NCBI RefSeq assembly: GCF_003013715.1
Contig: NC_072812.1
Span: 2,604,001 to 2,668,000, forward strand
DNA length: 64,000 bases
Direction: 5' to 3'
Source: Candidozyma auris
Taxonomy: Eukaryota > Ascomycota > Pichiomycetes > Serinales > Metschnikowiaceae
The notes beneath the pieces are model-generated. The model saw only the letters and a program-made list of their open reading frames with translations. It searched no databases and was not told the DNA's origin. Positions 10,801 through 20,800 of this stretch are shown piece after piece (position 1 is the stretch's first letter; every line of letters begins with the position of its first letter). A program made the position numbers and the translations under genes.

Positions 10801-10896
10801 TGTGTTCTATGTCATGATGCCAATCTAGGGCTGATCGACGAAGAAATAATTGATCGTGACAACGACAGGGCCCAATTAAACGAATGGAGTCTTTGA
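7891..10896 (+). CDS. PEP3: Pep3/Vps18, HOPS and CORVET core subunit
   Basis: The product is 1001 aa. Vps18 is a core subunit of the CORVET and HOPS tethering complexes for endosome and vacuole fusion. The N-terminal 350 or so residues form the predicted beta-propeller (Pep3/Vps18 domain). A long alpha-solenoid with clathrin-like repeats follows (LEFQKLLPAIVTYNKRFG). Near the C-terminus is a RING-type zinc finger: CSLCHRL near residue 905, then CQHAFHRDC, then a late CVLCH about 40 residues on. A linker splits the RING, as is usual for fungal Vps18. ATG at 7891. Length is slightly above S. cerevisiae Pep3 (918 aa). Confidence 0.93.
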   Translation: MNVAGLTSPTFFIKDVRLLFDLENNIEGLSISNNLAYIVLGNRIHRFSLENPSNVDTVHLPRQYSSHRITQYWAHINSSHLIVQLDSFIVLYLHSAYTKFKVLYKLNGLGIHRLNYSNGSEDTESTEFIVTTTDNRVYVCFIKSHQGSKAEGKRDDKHVKQVFKADDRVLGVCISNVENRIYLFAGCKIFYWEKHTMHTQSLYMAFQAAPHTLYLAGNMHDFEIFIESGFYYAISHDGKLIETNDDEAKLASDSPLINSPFVNIDSLVTTSHYYVLLKNESLQVQDKLLTQPSKILRHKFDHHLKGIRIDPIFGTIWMYSASSIHELVYENENASIWYGYYSLGRYDDALRLLELSSDNLETSYYAGIVKAKKGYESLQRGGFGSQLSLEKDSSVFLDLQYDGVKLLAKLGESFEKVSLMLLKSHHQLSANIWNLELLIAYLSEKLKRAIREKLSVKITIIASWVIFLYARAAIPRENGGEGGRSFHAESSVGKLLTFITSYHGYLDAPTVYEILSKMHFHKAMLHFATLRGDYTYVVEYHIERQAWAEANNALLEAIKFECTLGKSLVYETSTILLQRCPQLCVETWLKIKDLEFQKLLPAIVTYNKRFGNLPVSENAALYYMSILIHEKSSRDASVLNTYLSMLMRHPDGDNLMSTKPLTKVLNHIHETKGNDDLTYDTKMILRLALDHKKLWPAVMIMIHEMRLYESSLKLAIDNNDLSLAEFVLQAFEDSLLQDNGRSLEQTTVVRSLDGDDSTIDLSEESHHLRKRLWILFAKFLLTSPSEAFKLSSNTIFQQQIDASTISMKEIMRYILSLAKKITHMRSPIDVKSLLQLLPESVEISELREIVVNSIDSYNDNISLLTLEMKELARISTKLRKQIVSHHETSHKGNIAVLVEAGEACSLCHRLLLEKSIVVFPNCQHAFHRDCVARFHLRQRGEYKFREILKRLRQYNLTSDRNELDSIFIRQCVLCHDANLGLIDEEIIDRDNDRAQLNEWSL

Positions 10897-11505
10897 AGCG
10901 GCTTTTCATTCAGTTCAAAAACCAATGTGCTTATAATATTAAAAAATATATATATATATATATGTATATTTATATGTATATGTATGTATGGGGTTTGGAA
11001 TTGTGTGTAATTTGTGAAACTTACGGATAAATTGTGAATATTGTTTTAACATTGAGCGCCGGTAGGTCAAGAAAATCTCATAGACTCAAAAAAGGCGTTT
11101 GGAAAGAACAACGGTTACGTATTGAAATTCTTGACTATGATCATCCTACCTTCCGTATCAACAACCCTTGCTGAACATATTTTAGAGCTAAACCTCCAGG
11201 TTCGCATTTGATGCTATTTGCTCGGATGACACTGCTCGCTGAATGCAGAGACCATGTGACTCGAACTAGTCTCTTAGCCGATATTTTCGAAATCTATTTA
11301 TCAAGAATCCTAATTTATTCTTCTATTGCTATGTATTTCGAGAACTTTATTTATGAAATATAGGGATTTCAAATCACTACGGATGATTCCTCCTGATGAA
11401 ACCCCGTGCTGCAGCCTTGACACGAAATCCCAACAGGTGCATTACATGCACACCATGGCATCACTACAAAGCATCGGTTTTTTTTCGTTCTCATCGGCTC
11501 CAACC
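10897..11505. other. intergenic PEP3-SPB1 with TA-rich microsatellite
   Basis: This 609-bp gap holds the PEP3 3' region and the SPB1 promoter. An imperfect TA/TGTA repeat spans about 10946-10990. The open frame upstream of the SPB1 ATG (11326-11505) has no family similarity and I read it as leader. Confidence 0.6.
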
Positions 11506-13899
11506 ATGGGTAAAACACAGAAGAAGAACAGTAAGGGCCGTTTGGATAGGTACTACTATCTTGCTAAAGAGAAGGGCTATAGAGCCAGATCCTCCTTTAA
11601 ATTGATACAGATAAATGAAAAATTTGGTCACTTCTTAGAAAAGTCAAAGGTTGTTGTAGACCTCTGCGCGGCTCCCGGGTCGTGGTGCCAGGTTGCCTCC
11701 AATCTTTGTCCTATGAATTCATTAATCATCGGAGTGGATATTGTACCTATGAAACCGCTTCCTAAATGTATTCTTTTTCAATCAGACATAACCACTGAAG
11801 ATTGTCGCTCGAAATTACGTGGACATCTTAAGACTTGGAAGGTTGACACCTTTCTTCATGATGGCGCACCCAATGTCGGACTAGGGTGGGTTCAAGATGC
11901 ATTCACCCAATCGCAGCTTGTCCTCAAAGCTCTCAAGCTTGCCGCTGAGCATCTCATTCAAGGGGGCACATTCATAACGAAAGTTTTCAGATCAAAGGAT
12001 TACAATAATTTGATATGGGTATTTCAACAGTTATTCGACAAGGTGGAAGCAACAAAACCTCCGGCTTCAAGAAATGTGTCAGCTGAGATATTCGTTGTTT
12101 GCAAGGGATTCAAAGCTCCAAAAAAGTTGGACAATCGATTGCTCGACTTATCCGAAGTTTTTGAAGAGATTGTCAAGCCACAAGAATCTAGTGAAGCAAA
12201 GGTTTTCAATCCAGAAAAAAAGACCCGGAAAAGAGAGGGATATGAAGAAGGAAATTATTTATTATACAAAGAAATGGACTTGCTCGACTTTATTCGGGAT
12301 GAAGAACCAATTAAGCACTTGGGGGAGCTCAACAGATTGACTGAACCTCCTCTTGACAATAAGGAGTGGAAACTTTTGTTGAAAATGAAATTATGGAGCC
12401 CTGAATTGAGGGAATGCGTCAATGATTTAAAGGTGTTGGGCAAAAAAGAGTTCAAGCGCATTCTCAAATTTCGTAAGCAAGCAAGAAGTGTGCTTTTGCT
12501 TGATCAGAAGAGCGAAGAGGAAGGCACTGAAGAAGTTTCTCCATTGACAGAGGAAGAACAAATCAGTCAGGAATTAGCATCCTTGCAAGAAAAGTTGCGT
12601 CAAAAACGAAAACGAGAGAAGAAAGCTGCAAACGAGTCCAAGCAGAAGGAAATCAAGCGATTACAAATGAATATGCTTACTGATATGTCTATTGGTATCG
12701 ATGCTGCTGACAATTCCTCTCAAACGCTTTTTAATTTGAATGCAGCCCGTAAGACGGGTCAAATTGAAGCACTTACAAACGGGAAAAAAAGAATGGTTCT
12801 TTCAGATAAAGCTCAAAATACCGATGTATCGTTTGATGATACAGAATCAAAGCCTAACTCAGACTCAGATATATCGGACCTTGAGGATGAGCTTGAATTG
12901 ATGTATAAACAATTTAAGCTTAGGCAAGCTGAGAAAAGTTCTAGACTCAAGTCTAAGCTTAGTCGAGGACATCATGAAGATGAAAATTGGGAGGGTATTC
13001 AAAGTGACTCAGATAGTGAAAGTGAGTCCGTCAGTACGATCCAGGATGTCGACGAATCTGACGACGAGGCAATTGAAGACATGGCTAAAAATAGGGATGC
13101 TTCGCTGTGTACGTTGACGAATGAGGCACACATGTTCTATTCGTTGAACCCAATTCTTTCAAAAATCGACGAGAGCGTGCTTCTTGAATCTTTGTCGTCC
13201 AATTCATCAGGCGAATTGAAGGTTTTGGAGGGTGTTAGCGATTCCTCAGAGGGTCATCCAACGGATGATGTTATGAGTGATAATTTTGGCATCGTTGCTG
13301 ATGATCTGATGGATAAGAGAAGCGATTCACATGACTCAAAGGTCGAAATCGACACAGTAGAGGCAATGACACTAGCGCATCAAGTTGCGTTGGGTAAAAA
13401 AAATCTTCATGACCTTATCGATGAGGGAATCAATAGATATTCTTTCCGTGATAAAGATAGCTTACCAGATTGGTTCATAGAGGACGAGAAGAAGCACTCA
13501 AAGATCACTAAACCAATCACAAAAGAAGCTGCTGCCACAATTAGGGAGAAACAAAAGCAACTCAATGCACGTCCGATCAAAAAAGTCTTAGAAGCACAGG
13601 GTCGAAAGAAGATGAGAGCTGTGAAAAGACTCGAAAAGTTAAAGAAAAAAAGCGATCTCATTAATGAAGATACAGATAAGAGTGAAAAAGATAAGGCTGA
13701 TGAAATTCAGAGGTTGATGCGCAAGCTATCGAGAAAAGGCGCTACAAAACCTAAAGCAACTCTTGTTGTGGCGAAGGGACACAACCGTGGCTTGAGTGGA
13801 AGGCCAAAAGGTGTGAAAGGTAAGTATAAGATGGTGGACGGTGTCATGAAAAATGAACAAAGAGCATTAAAAAGAATATCCAAGAAGCATCGGAAATAA
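11506..13899 (+). CDS. SPB1: Spb1 rRNA 2'-O-methyltransferase
   Basis: The product is 797 aa. Spb1 methylates 25S rRNA in the peptidyl-transferase region (Gm2922 in S. cerevisiae) and is needed for 60S assembly in the nucleolus. The FtsJ domain covers residues 1 to about 215: catalytic Lys32 in SSFKL, the SAM motif VDLCAAPGSWCQ, catalytic Asp119 in LHDGAPNVG, and TFITKVFRSKDY. Middle and C-terminal parts are acidic and Lys-rich (Spb1 C-terminal domain), ending in GHNRGLSGRPKGVKGKYKMV plus a basic tail. I start at the ATG at 11506 (MGKTQKKNSKGRLDRYY, the family start) rather than at in-frame codons further upstream. Confidence 0.97.
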   Translation: MGKTQKKNSKGRLDRYYYLAKEKGYRARSSFKLIQINEKFGHFLEKSKVVVDLCAAPGSWCQVASNLCPMNSLIIGVDIVPMKPLPKCILFQSDITTEDCRSKLRGHLKTWKVDTFLHDGAPNVGLGWVQDAFTQSQLVLKALKLAAEHLIQGGTFITKVFRSKDYNNLIWVFQQLFDKVEATKPPASRNVSAEIFVVCKGFKAPKKLDNRLLDLSEVFEEIVKPQESSEAKVFNPEKKTRKREGYEEGNYLLYKEMDLLDFIRDEEPIKHLGELNRLTEPPLDNKEWKLLLKMKLWSPELRECVNDLKVLGKKEFKRILKFRKQARSVLLLDQKSEEEGTEEVSPLTEEEQISQELASLQEKLRQKRKREKKAANESKQKEIKRLQMNMLTDMSIGIDAADNSSQTLFNLNAARKTGQIEALTNGKKRMVLSDKAQNTDVSFDDTESKPNSDSDISDLEDELELMYKQFKLRQAEKSSRLKSKLSRGHHEDENWEGIQSDSDSESESVSTIQDVDESDDEAIEDMAKNRDASLCTLTNEAHMFYSLNPILSKIDESVLLESLSSNSSGELKVLEGVSDSSEGHPTDDVMSDNFGIVADDLMDKRSDSHDSKVEIDTVEAMTLAHQVALGKKNLHDLIDEGINRYSFRDKDSLPDWFIEDEKKHSKITKPITKEAAATIREKQKQLNARPIKKVLEAQGRKKMRAVKRLEKLKKKSDLINEDTDKSEKDKADEIQRLMRKLSRKGATKPKATLVVAKGHNRGLSGRPKGVKGKYKMVDGVMKNEQRALKRISKKHRK

Positions 13900-14515
13900 T
13901 AGAATTATAGAGAACCTTTGTCAATAGTTACATATCAATCTCGAATTCTTTGACATCTCATATTTATTTTAGTCTGCTCAGGGTAGAGGTAGGAAGCATC
14001 GTACGTGAAGAATACGAGATGTATAGTAAGTCAACCCCACTTGATTAGTACGCGAATGTGAATCAAAAGACCTTATAAGTATTCAATTGTCTCTAAAGAG
14101 TGGAAAACCTAAAAGGTGGCATACTTTGAAATTTAGTTTCTGGAGTAACATCCAGAGAACGTCTTGGACTAGATAATCGTCTTTCAAAATTTGGTGTCCA
14201 GGCTTTTTCGACATACATCGAGTTGGCGTCCACCTTGCTGCACACACCTTTATTAGAATAGTACTGTTGAGAGTAGGAGTGCACGTGACAACGGTGCAGA
14301 AAAATGAATACGATCAAAAGAGGAGTAGTTACCCGAATCTTTCTATTTGGGATATTCCGTCTTCCCCATTTTTCTCCTCATCATGTTCTTTCTATAAATA
14401 TGAGATTGCTTCCTCTTAGCTTTCATTAGAGGACTTTCTTTCTTTCATCATATCACATTCTGTGATCTTCCACTTTCCACTTTTGTCCATCATTTCATAC
14501 GTCCATAGTTAGATA
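13900..14515. other. intergenic region after SPB1
   Basis: This stretch follows the SPB1 stop and precedes a small ORF at 14516. On the minus strand 14093-14218 encodes a 41-residue peptide from an ATG (contains TPNFERRLSSPRRSLDV); I do not recognise it and cannot say whether it is translated. A TATAAATA at 14393-14400 is followed by a pyrimidine-rich stretch typical of yeast 5' leaders. Confidence 0.4.
14393..14400 (+). promoter_or_regulatory. TATA box upstream of small ORF
   Basis: TATAAATA lies 116 bp before the ATG at 14516, and CT-rich leader-like DNA lies between. The spacing is normal for a yeast Pol II promoter, which is the main argument that the following small ORF or a non-coding transcript is expressed. 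Confidence 0.4.
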
Positions 14516-14698
14516 ATGAGAAACTCTCTTGAGCCAAAGCCCACTTGCGTGGACATCTTTTCTCCTCTTGGCAAATCCACTGAAACTGCGCTGACGTCCT
14601 CCAAATCTATTCGTATTAGTTACGATCACGTGATGGCAGAACTTCAACAAGTACTATTCCTGTGTATAGGAATCAACCAATTTAGGACGAGATTATAG
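14516..14698 (+). CDS. small ORF of unknown function (60 aa)
   Basis: This ATG-initiated ORF encodes 60 aa, starting MRNSLEPKPTCVDIFSPLG. I recognise no family, signal peptide or membrane segment. In its favour are the TATA box 116 bp upstream and the pyrimidine-rich leader; the alternative is that it belongs to the APA2 upstream region. It stops 58 bp before the APA2 ATG, so it could be an upstream ORF on an APA2 transcript. Confidence 0.3.
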   Translation: MRNSLEPKPTCVDIFSPLGKSTETALTSSKSIRISYDHVMAELQQVLFLCIGINQFRTRL

Positions 14699-14756
14699 TG
14701 AAGTTTAGTATTCAAACTTTCTTTTAATTATTTGATGATGCAACTTGAAGTAAAGA

Positions 14757-15671
14757 ATGGAGCTTGATAATTTTTTTATTGATTTGAAAGATAAGTTTGA
14801 CGTTGCGATGCTGCGTGACGATCTAGTTTACATGGGGGACAGCGTTCAGCATTATAAAATTCAAGAGGACGTGAATGGAGAGTCGATTGCATTTGATATT
14901 ACTTTGCTTAAAAGCCTCGAACATAGACCGGAACAGGGCTCAATTGATGCAAATCCCTTCATTCGACCGGAGCCGGAACTCACTGTCAGAAATTCTTTTG
15001 GATACCATGAAGAATTCAGAATAGTTTTGAATAAATTTCCCATTGTTAAAAATCATTTCATGCTAACAACAAAAGAATTTGTTTCTCAAGACACACCACT
15101 CTCTCCATCGGAGCTATTAGCAGCATTCACTTTGCTTGCAAAGTTGCACGAGGAAGACAAGGACTCGCAATGGTTTTCTTTTTACAATTGCGGACCACAA
15201 AGTGGAGCATCGCAACCCCACAAACATATTCAGTTCATGACACTTCCCGATAAGTACGTCCCTTTCTGTCTTGATTTGCTTGAGAACACAAACCGATCCT
15301 CTCGAGCTCTGCAAGGCGTCGCTTTTCAAGTTCCACACGTTCCTTTTGCTCACTATGTTGTAGCTCTTCCAGAAGAAAAACAAGTGAACGAGAGCATATT
15401 GCTGATGGCGTTTTCCCTGCTTCTTCTGAAAGCTTTGAGCGTGTCAGAAGAGCATTGTGAAATGAGCTACAACTTTTGCATGACAACTAAACATATGATG
15501 ATGATTCCTCGTCGAAAAGCCAAGTTCAAGAACTTGATCGGTATTAATTCATGTGGCTACATGGGATTGATTCTTTGCAAGAACAGTGACATTTTTGAAC
15601 ATGTCAGAAGAATTGGAGTTCTTCGAATACTTGGTACGTTAGCATTTCCTAGTTGCCCCAAAAGCAATTAA
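14757..15671 (+). CDS. APA2: Apa2-type diadenosine tetraphosphate phosphorylase
   Basis: The product is 304 aa. Ap4A phosphorylases cleave Ap4A with phosphate to ADP and ATP. The HIT-like active site is visible: NCGPQSGASQPHKHIQFM (residues about 142-159), with the catalytic His in HKHIQ. Further family segments are KNHFMLTTKEFVSQ and SYNFCMTTKHMMMIPR. The length fits (APA1 and APA2 of S. cerevisiae are 321-325 aa). Which paralogue it corresponds to is not decidable; non-WGD yeasts usually have a single gene. ATG at 14757. Confidence 0.93.
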   Translation: MELDNFFIDLKDKFDVAMLRDDLVYMGDSVQHYKIQEDVNGESIAFDITLLKSLEHRPEQGSIDANPFIRPEPELTVRNSFGYHEEFRIVLNKFPIVKNHFMLTTKEFVSQDTPLSPSELLAAFTLLAKLHEEDKDSQWFSFYNCGPQSGASQPHKHIQFMTLPDKYVPFCLDLLENTNRSSRALQGVAFQVPHVPFAHYVVALPEEKQVNESILLMAFSLLLLKALSVSEEHCEMSYNFCMTTKHMMMIPRRKAKFKNLIGINSCGYMGLILCKNSDIFEHVRRIGVLRILGTLAFPSCPKSN

Positions 15672-15839
15672 AGGGAGTCTGATATTCAATTAGTTTAGCA
15701 AAGAAATAAAATTGATATTCGTGTCGTTGTCTACTGCCTACGGTGCTTCAATGCATTGATATGTTGATTTTTTTTAGTTGTACAGAGCTAACACACTAAG
15801 ACACGCGCACTGTTAACCCGAATAGGAAGTCTAGATTAA

Positions 15840-15844
15840 CCAAT
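15840..15844 (+). promoter_or_regulatory. CCAAT box, candidate HAP site of QCR7
   Basis: CCAAT in the context ACCAATGG, 85 bp before the QCR7 ATG. It fits Hap2/3/5 control of respiratory-chain genes. Confidence 0.5.
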
Positions 15845-15924
15845 GGTCGATTCGCATTTTATGTAGTTCTATTGTGCGAATTCTCGAGCTGACATTCTTC
15901 ACTAATTCTTCGTTTATAACTGAA

Positions 15925-16345
15925 ATGGCTTCCATAACTTCCATAGTGAAGGCTTCAGACTGGATTTTGTCCAGGCCAACTCTAGCAAAGGTCGTGACCC
16001 CACTTGCTAAAACATTTGTGGCCTACGCAGGCTACAGAGAAATGGGTTTAAAGTACGTATAAAAACACTCGACAGTACTTGATGAATACTAACATAAGAT
16101 TCAATGATTTAATCGCCGAAGAGAATCCCATTGCTCAGAAGGCTATCGCAAGGCTTCCAGAGGATGAGAGCTATGCAAGAAATTTCAGGATTATAACAGC
16201 CCATCAATGTGCTTTATCACATCAGTTGCTCCCAGCTAACAAGGTCGTAAAACCTGAAGAAGACACGCACTATTTGATTCCATACCTTTTGGAAGCTGAA
16301 AAGGAAGCCTTAGAGAAAAAAGAATTGGATAACATTCAAATTTGA
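15925..16345 (+). CDS. QCR7: Qcr7, complex III subunit 7 (two exons)
   Basis: This is the 14-kDa subunit of the cytochrome bc1 complex in the inner mitochondrial membrane. It is spliced: exon 1 is 15925-16052, exon 2 is 16099-16345, joined coding 124 aa (S. cerevisiae 127). The junction completes a Lys codon and gives [14 protein letters not shown], matching the family. The C-terminal half carries [15 protein letters not shown] and ends near LDNIQI. A plain ORF search splits it into two unrelated-looking ORFs, the second starting at an internal ATG inside the intron. It converges with DIC1, with 71 bp between the stops. Confidence 0.96.
16053..16098 (+). other. spliceosomal intron of QCR7 (46 nt)
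   Basis: Donor GTACGT at 16053, exact TACTAAC branch site at 16087-16093, acceptor AAG ending at 16098. Only 6 nt separate the branch adenosine (16092) from the terminal G, which is very short. Confidence 0.93.
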
Positions 16346-16416
16346 TATGTTTGAATAGTAATGTACTGAAGTTGTACAGTTTTGTAGGAGTCTATTAATC
16401 TATAAGTAAGCAATTG

Positions 16417-17367
16417 TTAAGCACCCATGCCTATCCTATACTTTCTTAGTTGCTCAAGCACAAGGAACGTTGCGATAGTATGAGGACCGAGACGAATGAA
16501 AGATGGAAGCCAGCCTCTGAACATGAACGCTGGACCCTCTGCTTTGACAGCCGTGGTTAAAATGCTCAAGGCGCCCGAACTTGTTCCTTGGGCGTTCATT
16601 ATACGAGTCTTCACAACATCTGCCGGTGAACATACGGTAGTCGCTACTAATCCCGCCATCAATGAAGCACTAAAATGTGTGGACTTTTTCAGTGAGTCCA
16701 TTGAAAGACAATCTACAAGAAAGTTTTTTGAGATGTCATAAGTCACCACTTGAGATGCTGTCATCAAAACACCTCTTATAAGATTGGGAGTTAATCCTCT
16801 AAAAAGTGTCCAAATTCCCTCACTTTTGACAATCCTGAAGAGCCCCTCAAAGGCATTCTTGTAATTTCTTCTAAGTTCCTGGGGCAAAGCTGAATCATTT
16901 TGCATTCTAATATTCACCACGTCAGATGGATTTCCAACAAGTCCACCTAATGCGCCAGAAATCATCGACATTGGTAACAAGACAGCTGTAGATGGCATGA
17001 CATTGTACTTTCGTTGGTACTGCTCCTTCAAAAATTCGTAAACACCAAACCTAGCAGTCGAGTAAGTAGCTTGCCTAAGTAGTGAAGCGGTCAACCCCGA
17101 GTATAGTTTGAAGACCCCCTCATACTTCACGATGGATATTGCCATGGAGAACAATGATTGACCACGTTCAGGTGCAGTTTGTAGTCTTACCTTGGCTAAA
17201 TCTAATGGATGAGTAACCAAGCACGCCGCCATGCTCGCAGCACCTCCATACCAGAAGCTTTTTGTTAGTAAGAAGAAAGGTAAATATGAATTGAATGTGC
17301 AATTTGCTTTCATTATAGTTCAGAGAACAACATACGGATAGGTCACTTTGCTGGTACTACTCGACAT
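16417..17367 (-). CDS. DIC1: Dic1 mitochondrial dicarboxylate carrier (two exons)
   Basis: This inner-membrane carrier exchanges malate or succinate for phosphate. Exon 1 is 17336-17367 (32 nt, MSSSTSKVTYP), exon 2 is 16417-17257, joined coding 290 aa. The splice yields TYPFWYGGAAS, matching the Dic1 N-terminus. Three carrier signatures are present: THPLDLAKVRLQ, GNPSDVVNIRMQNDSAL and CSPADVVKTRIM, each in one of three repeats with two membrane helices. Reading the exon 2 frame through the intron gives a false start at 17313 that replaces the true N-terminus. It is divergent from SLA2. Confidence 0.95.
17258..17335 (-). other. spliceosomal intron of DIC1 (78 nt)
   Basis: On the minus strand: donor GTATGT starting at 17335, TACTAAC at 17264-17270, acceptor AAAAAG ending at 17258. 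The intron splits the second Pro of the YP-F junction after its first two bases. Confidence 0.93.
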
Positions 17368-17834
17368 CTCGGGAATACTAAGCAGTGATGAACTCCGTAC
17401 TTGAGATGTGCCTCACCCTCTTCTCTTACAACTACATGTTCCGCGCACCTTCATTCATTCGAAGATACAACTAGGATAAGCAATAATGGTACCAAAGAAT
17501 CTAATCATGTTGCAGTCGGTGAAAATCAGACTTCAGCTTGAGCCTGAGCAGTGATGTAGAGTTAGAGCAGTTCATGTACCAATCGTGTGGGCACCACTCG
17601 AAGAGATGCTTGTATTTCTAAGATGTTGACGATTCCACAGCCGAATTAGCCGTGGAAGACAAAGATATACCCATTGATGTTTAGTCTTCTTCAGAGTCTT
17701 TTGCCAGATTCTTTGACGATCTTTAAGGTCGTGATGAACATTCGGCAAGCTCGATATGTAGCACTGTGTATATACAGGATTTGCGTATTCTCAAATCTGC
17801 CACGCAATCCATAGAACTTCAGAAGCACATCGTC
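17368..17834. promoter_or_regulatory. DIC1-SLA2 divergent promoter region
   Basis: 467 bp between the DIC1 and SLA2 start codons. The DIC1-SLA2 interval is where the MAT locus sits in many other budding yeasts; here I find no homeodomain, HMG-box or alpha-box coding trace in any frame. CCAAT occurs at 17579-17583. Confidence 0.6.
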
Positions 17835-20800
17835 ATGAGTAGGGCAGAAGTTGATCTACAAATTAGTGTAAAAAAGGCGTGCAATTCAGATGAAGTTCCT
17901 CCAAAGAGAAAGCATGTTCGTGCATGCATAGTGTACACGTGGGATCATAAAAATTCAAGGGCATTTTGGAACGCTGTTAAAATCCAGCCTTTACAAAGCA
18001 GTGAGGTTCAACTATTCAAAGCACTCATAATGATTCATAAAGTTTTACAAGAGGGCCATCCTAACACTCTTAAGGACGCATACAGGAACAAAGATTTCTT
18101 GTACTCGTTGTCAACAGTGTTCTCAAGCTCATCCAGCTACGGGAGACTCATTAACCATTATGATCGATTTTTGTTGAGAAAACTTGATTTTCACAGAAAT
18201 AATCAAGGGTTCAATGGAATTTTTGAGTATGAAGAATATATTTCATTGAGAACCGTAAACGATCCTAATGAAGGTTACGAGTCCATATTGCAATTGATGG
18301 ATCTTCAGGATTTGATAAATGATCTTCAAAAACTCATCTTTTCCACTGTTCATCAGACTCCAAACAATCTTTGCAAGATATCAGCACTTGTACCACTCAT
18401 TTCCGAATCCTACGGCATTTATAAATTCTTGACGTCAATGCTTAGAGCGATGTATCAGCAATTGGGAAATGATGAAGCTTTGTCGGCACTATTTGAAAGA
18501 TTCAATTCGCAGCATTTCTACCTCAGAGAATTCTATGCTGACTGCCAAGCTATCAAATTTTTGACCAGTTTGATAACCATTCCTAGAGTACCCCATACGC
18601 CTCCAAATTTGAAACAACAGGATGATTCTCACTTTCATGAAGTCTCAGAGCCACTGCATGATTCATTAAATGCTTTGTCAGCTCAGCAAACTTCAAATTT
18701 TAAGCCGCCGCTGCTTCCGCAATCTACGGATGATTTGAATCAAGCTAGATTGATTGAACAACAAAAACTTGAACAACAGCAATTGCAGCAGCATCAACAG
18801 GATCTCGAATTCCAACGGCAACAACAATTACAAGATCAGATTAGAAGGCAACAAGAGTTTGAACAACAGAAGCTTGAGCAAGAACGTAGCAACCTTCACG
18901 AACAACAAATGTTGAGACTTCAACAAACAAATGCTCAAAACTCTAGAGTAACCGAGCTAGAGAACGACTTAATAGTCTTCAAAAACCAATTTGATAACGA
19001 TCAAGCTTTGCTTCAACAATATGACGCTCGTGTAAAGTCTCTAGAGACTGAATTACAGAGTATCAATCAAACTGCCTCCGAACAATTAGCATCTAAGGAT
19101 GAACAGATTCGCAATATCGAGGAGCAAATCACAAATTGGGCTAAGAAATATGAAGCTTTAGCAAAGCTTTACTCACAGTTGCGGTCCGAACATTTAAACC
19201 TTTTGGCCAAATTTAAGAAAATTCAACAAAAGATCAGCAGCGCTCAAGAGTCGATCACCAAGAAAGAGAAGTTTGAGAAGGAGTTGAAACAAAAAAATTT
19301 GGAGCTTGCGGACCTCATCAGAGAGAGAGATCGCGCAAGAATGGATCTTGACCGCATGAGAATCACAAAAGATCAAGAGATTGAGAAGCTAAGCATCCAA
19401 CATCGCGAATTTTCCTCCAAGATCAGCAATTCAGATGAGGAGTCTTCCAAAAAAATAAAGACATTGAAGGAACAATACGAAGCTGACCTTAGTGCCTTGA
19501 CCGAACTTCTTAAAGAAAAGGATGCAAAGTTAGCTCAAATGGGCAATATACACGAACTTCAAGAGAAGCTTAAAAAGAAAGACATCGATCTTGAAATCGT
19601 GCAAGAGTCTTTGGATAGTGCGTTGAAAGAGTTGTCCTTAAGCAGTCAACAGGAGATGGCCCCAAGCAAGCTTTTTAATCTCTTGAACATTATATTAGCT
19701 AACAGTGTTCGCAGAGTCCAAGATACAAAGTATGATCTTGGCTCGCCGATGCAGACCGGGAATTTAAATTCGACTCCCAGCTTTCTTTTGTCCATCTTAG
19801 ATCTCTGTTCTGACACTGCGACGGACTTTGCGCAAATATTCAACGACATGCTTGCCGAGGGGCTCAAATTAGATGATGATGATGAAGGCACTCTGTCACT
19901 TACTGGTGTGATTCTCACTAGCTCTGAATTGGTCACCTCGTTAAATGATGTGATGCTTAATGTAAAGGGTCTTTCTAAAGTAATCTCACCTGCAGACGAG
20001 CTGCTGACCTTAAAGGTTTTGGATGATATTTTGACAAAAGCAGAGGATTATTTTCAAAGCCTCACATCAGATGCGCTCGAGACACTCGAAAGTGATGAAG
20101 AAAAAATTGACCTAGTTATTGATTTGAATGTCCGATTCCAGCATTCTTTGAAGGAATTGTCGGCAATTATTGAAGGCATTCAGCCAAGATATACTATATC
20201 TTCGAAGAGAAAAAATCTCGAAGACGTGGTTGACGAAGAGATGAACTTGGCAGCAAAGCAAATCGATGCTGCCATGCAACATCTCACAACCCTTCAGCTG
20301 CATCAGCGTGAAAACCACGACATGAAAATTCATCTGGCCATTGTATCTGCTGCTATGCTTGTCACAGAGGCTGTAACAGCTTTAATTAAAGCATCGATTG
20401 AATCTCAGCATGAGATAGTCGCAAAAAATAAAGGCAGCCAGACTGTACGCGAATTCTACAAAAAGAATAATCGATGGACGGAAGGTCTTGTCAGTGCCGC
20501 CAAAGCTGTAGCTGGTGCAACTAACGTCTTGATCGAAACTGCTGATGGTGTTCTACAGAATCAAAATTCACACGAGCAATTAATTGTTGCATGCAACGAG
20601 GTTGCTGCTTCAACTGCACAACTTGTTGCAGCGTCGCGTGTGAAGGCAGATAACATGTCTGAAACTCAAGACAAGTTAGAATCAACTTCAACAAAGGTCA
20701 ATTCCGCTTGCAAATCCTTAGTAAGCAAAGTCCAAGACCTTTTAACCAAAAATTCGGCTGGTACATCATCTGACGTAGATCTCAGCAAGTTAACTCCATA

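Noticed and set aside
16079..16098. Second QCR7 ORF starting at its own ATG after 16078
   Set aside because: The ATG is intronic; exon 2 begins at 16099.
17258..17313. Start of DIC1 at an ATG at 17313
   Set aside because: That ATG lies inside the intron (GTATGT donor, TACTAAC branch, AAG acceptor); splicing restores the carrier N-terminus from 17367.
17766..17834. In-frame ATG upstream giving SLA2 a 23-residue extension
   Set aside because: The extension has no family similarity; the ATG at 17835 begins the conserved ANTH N-terminus.
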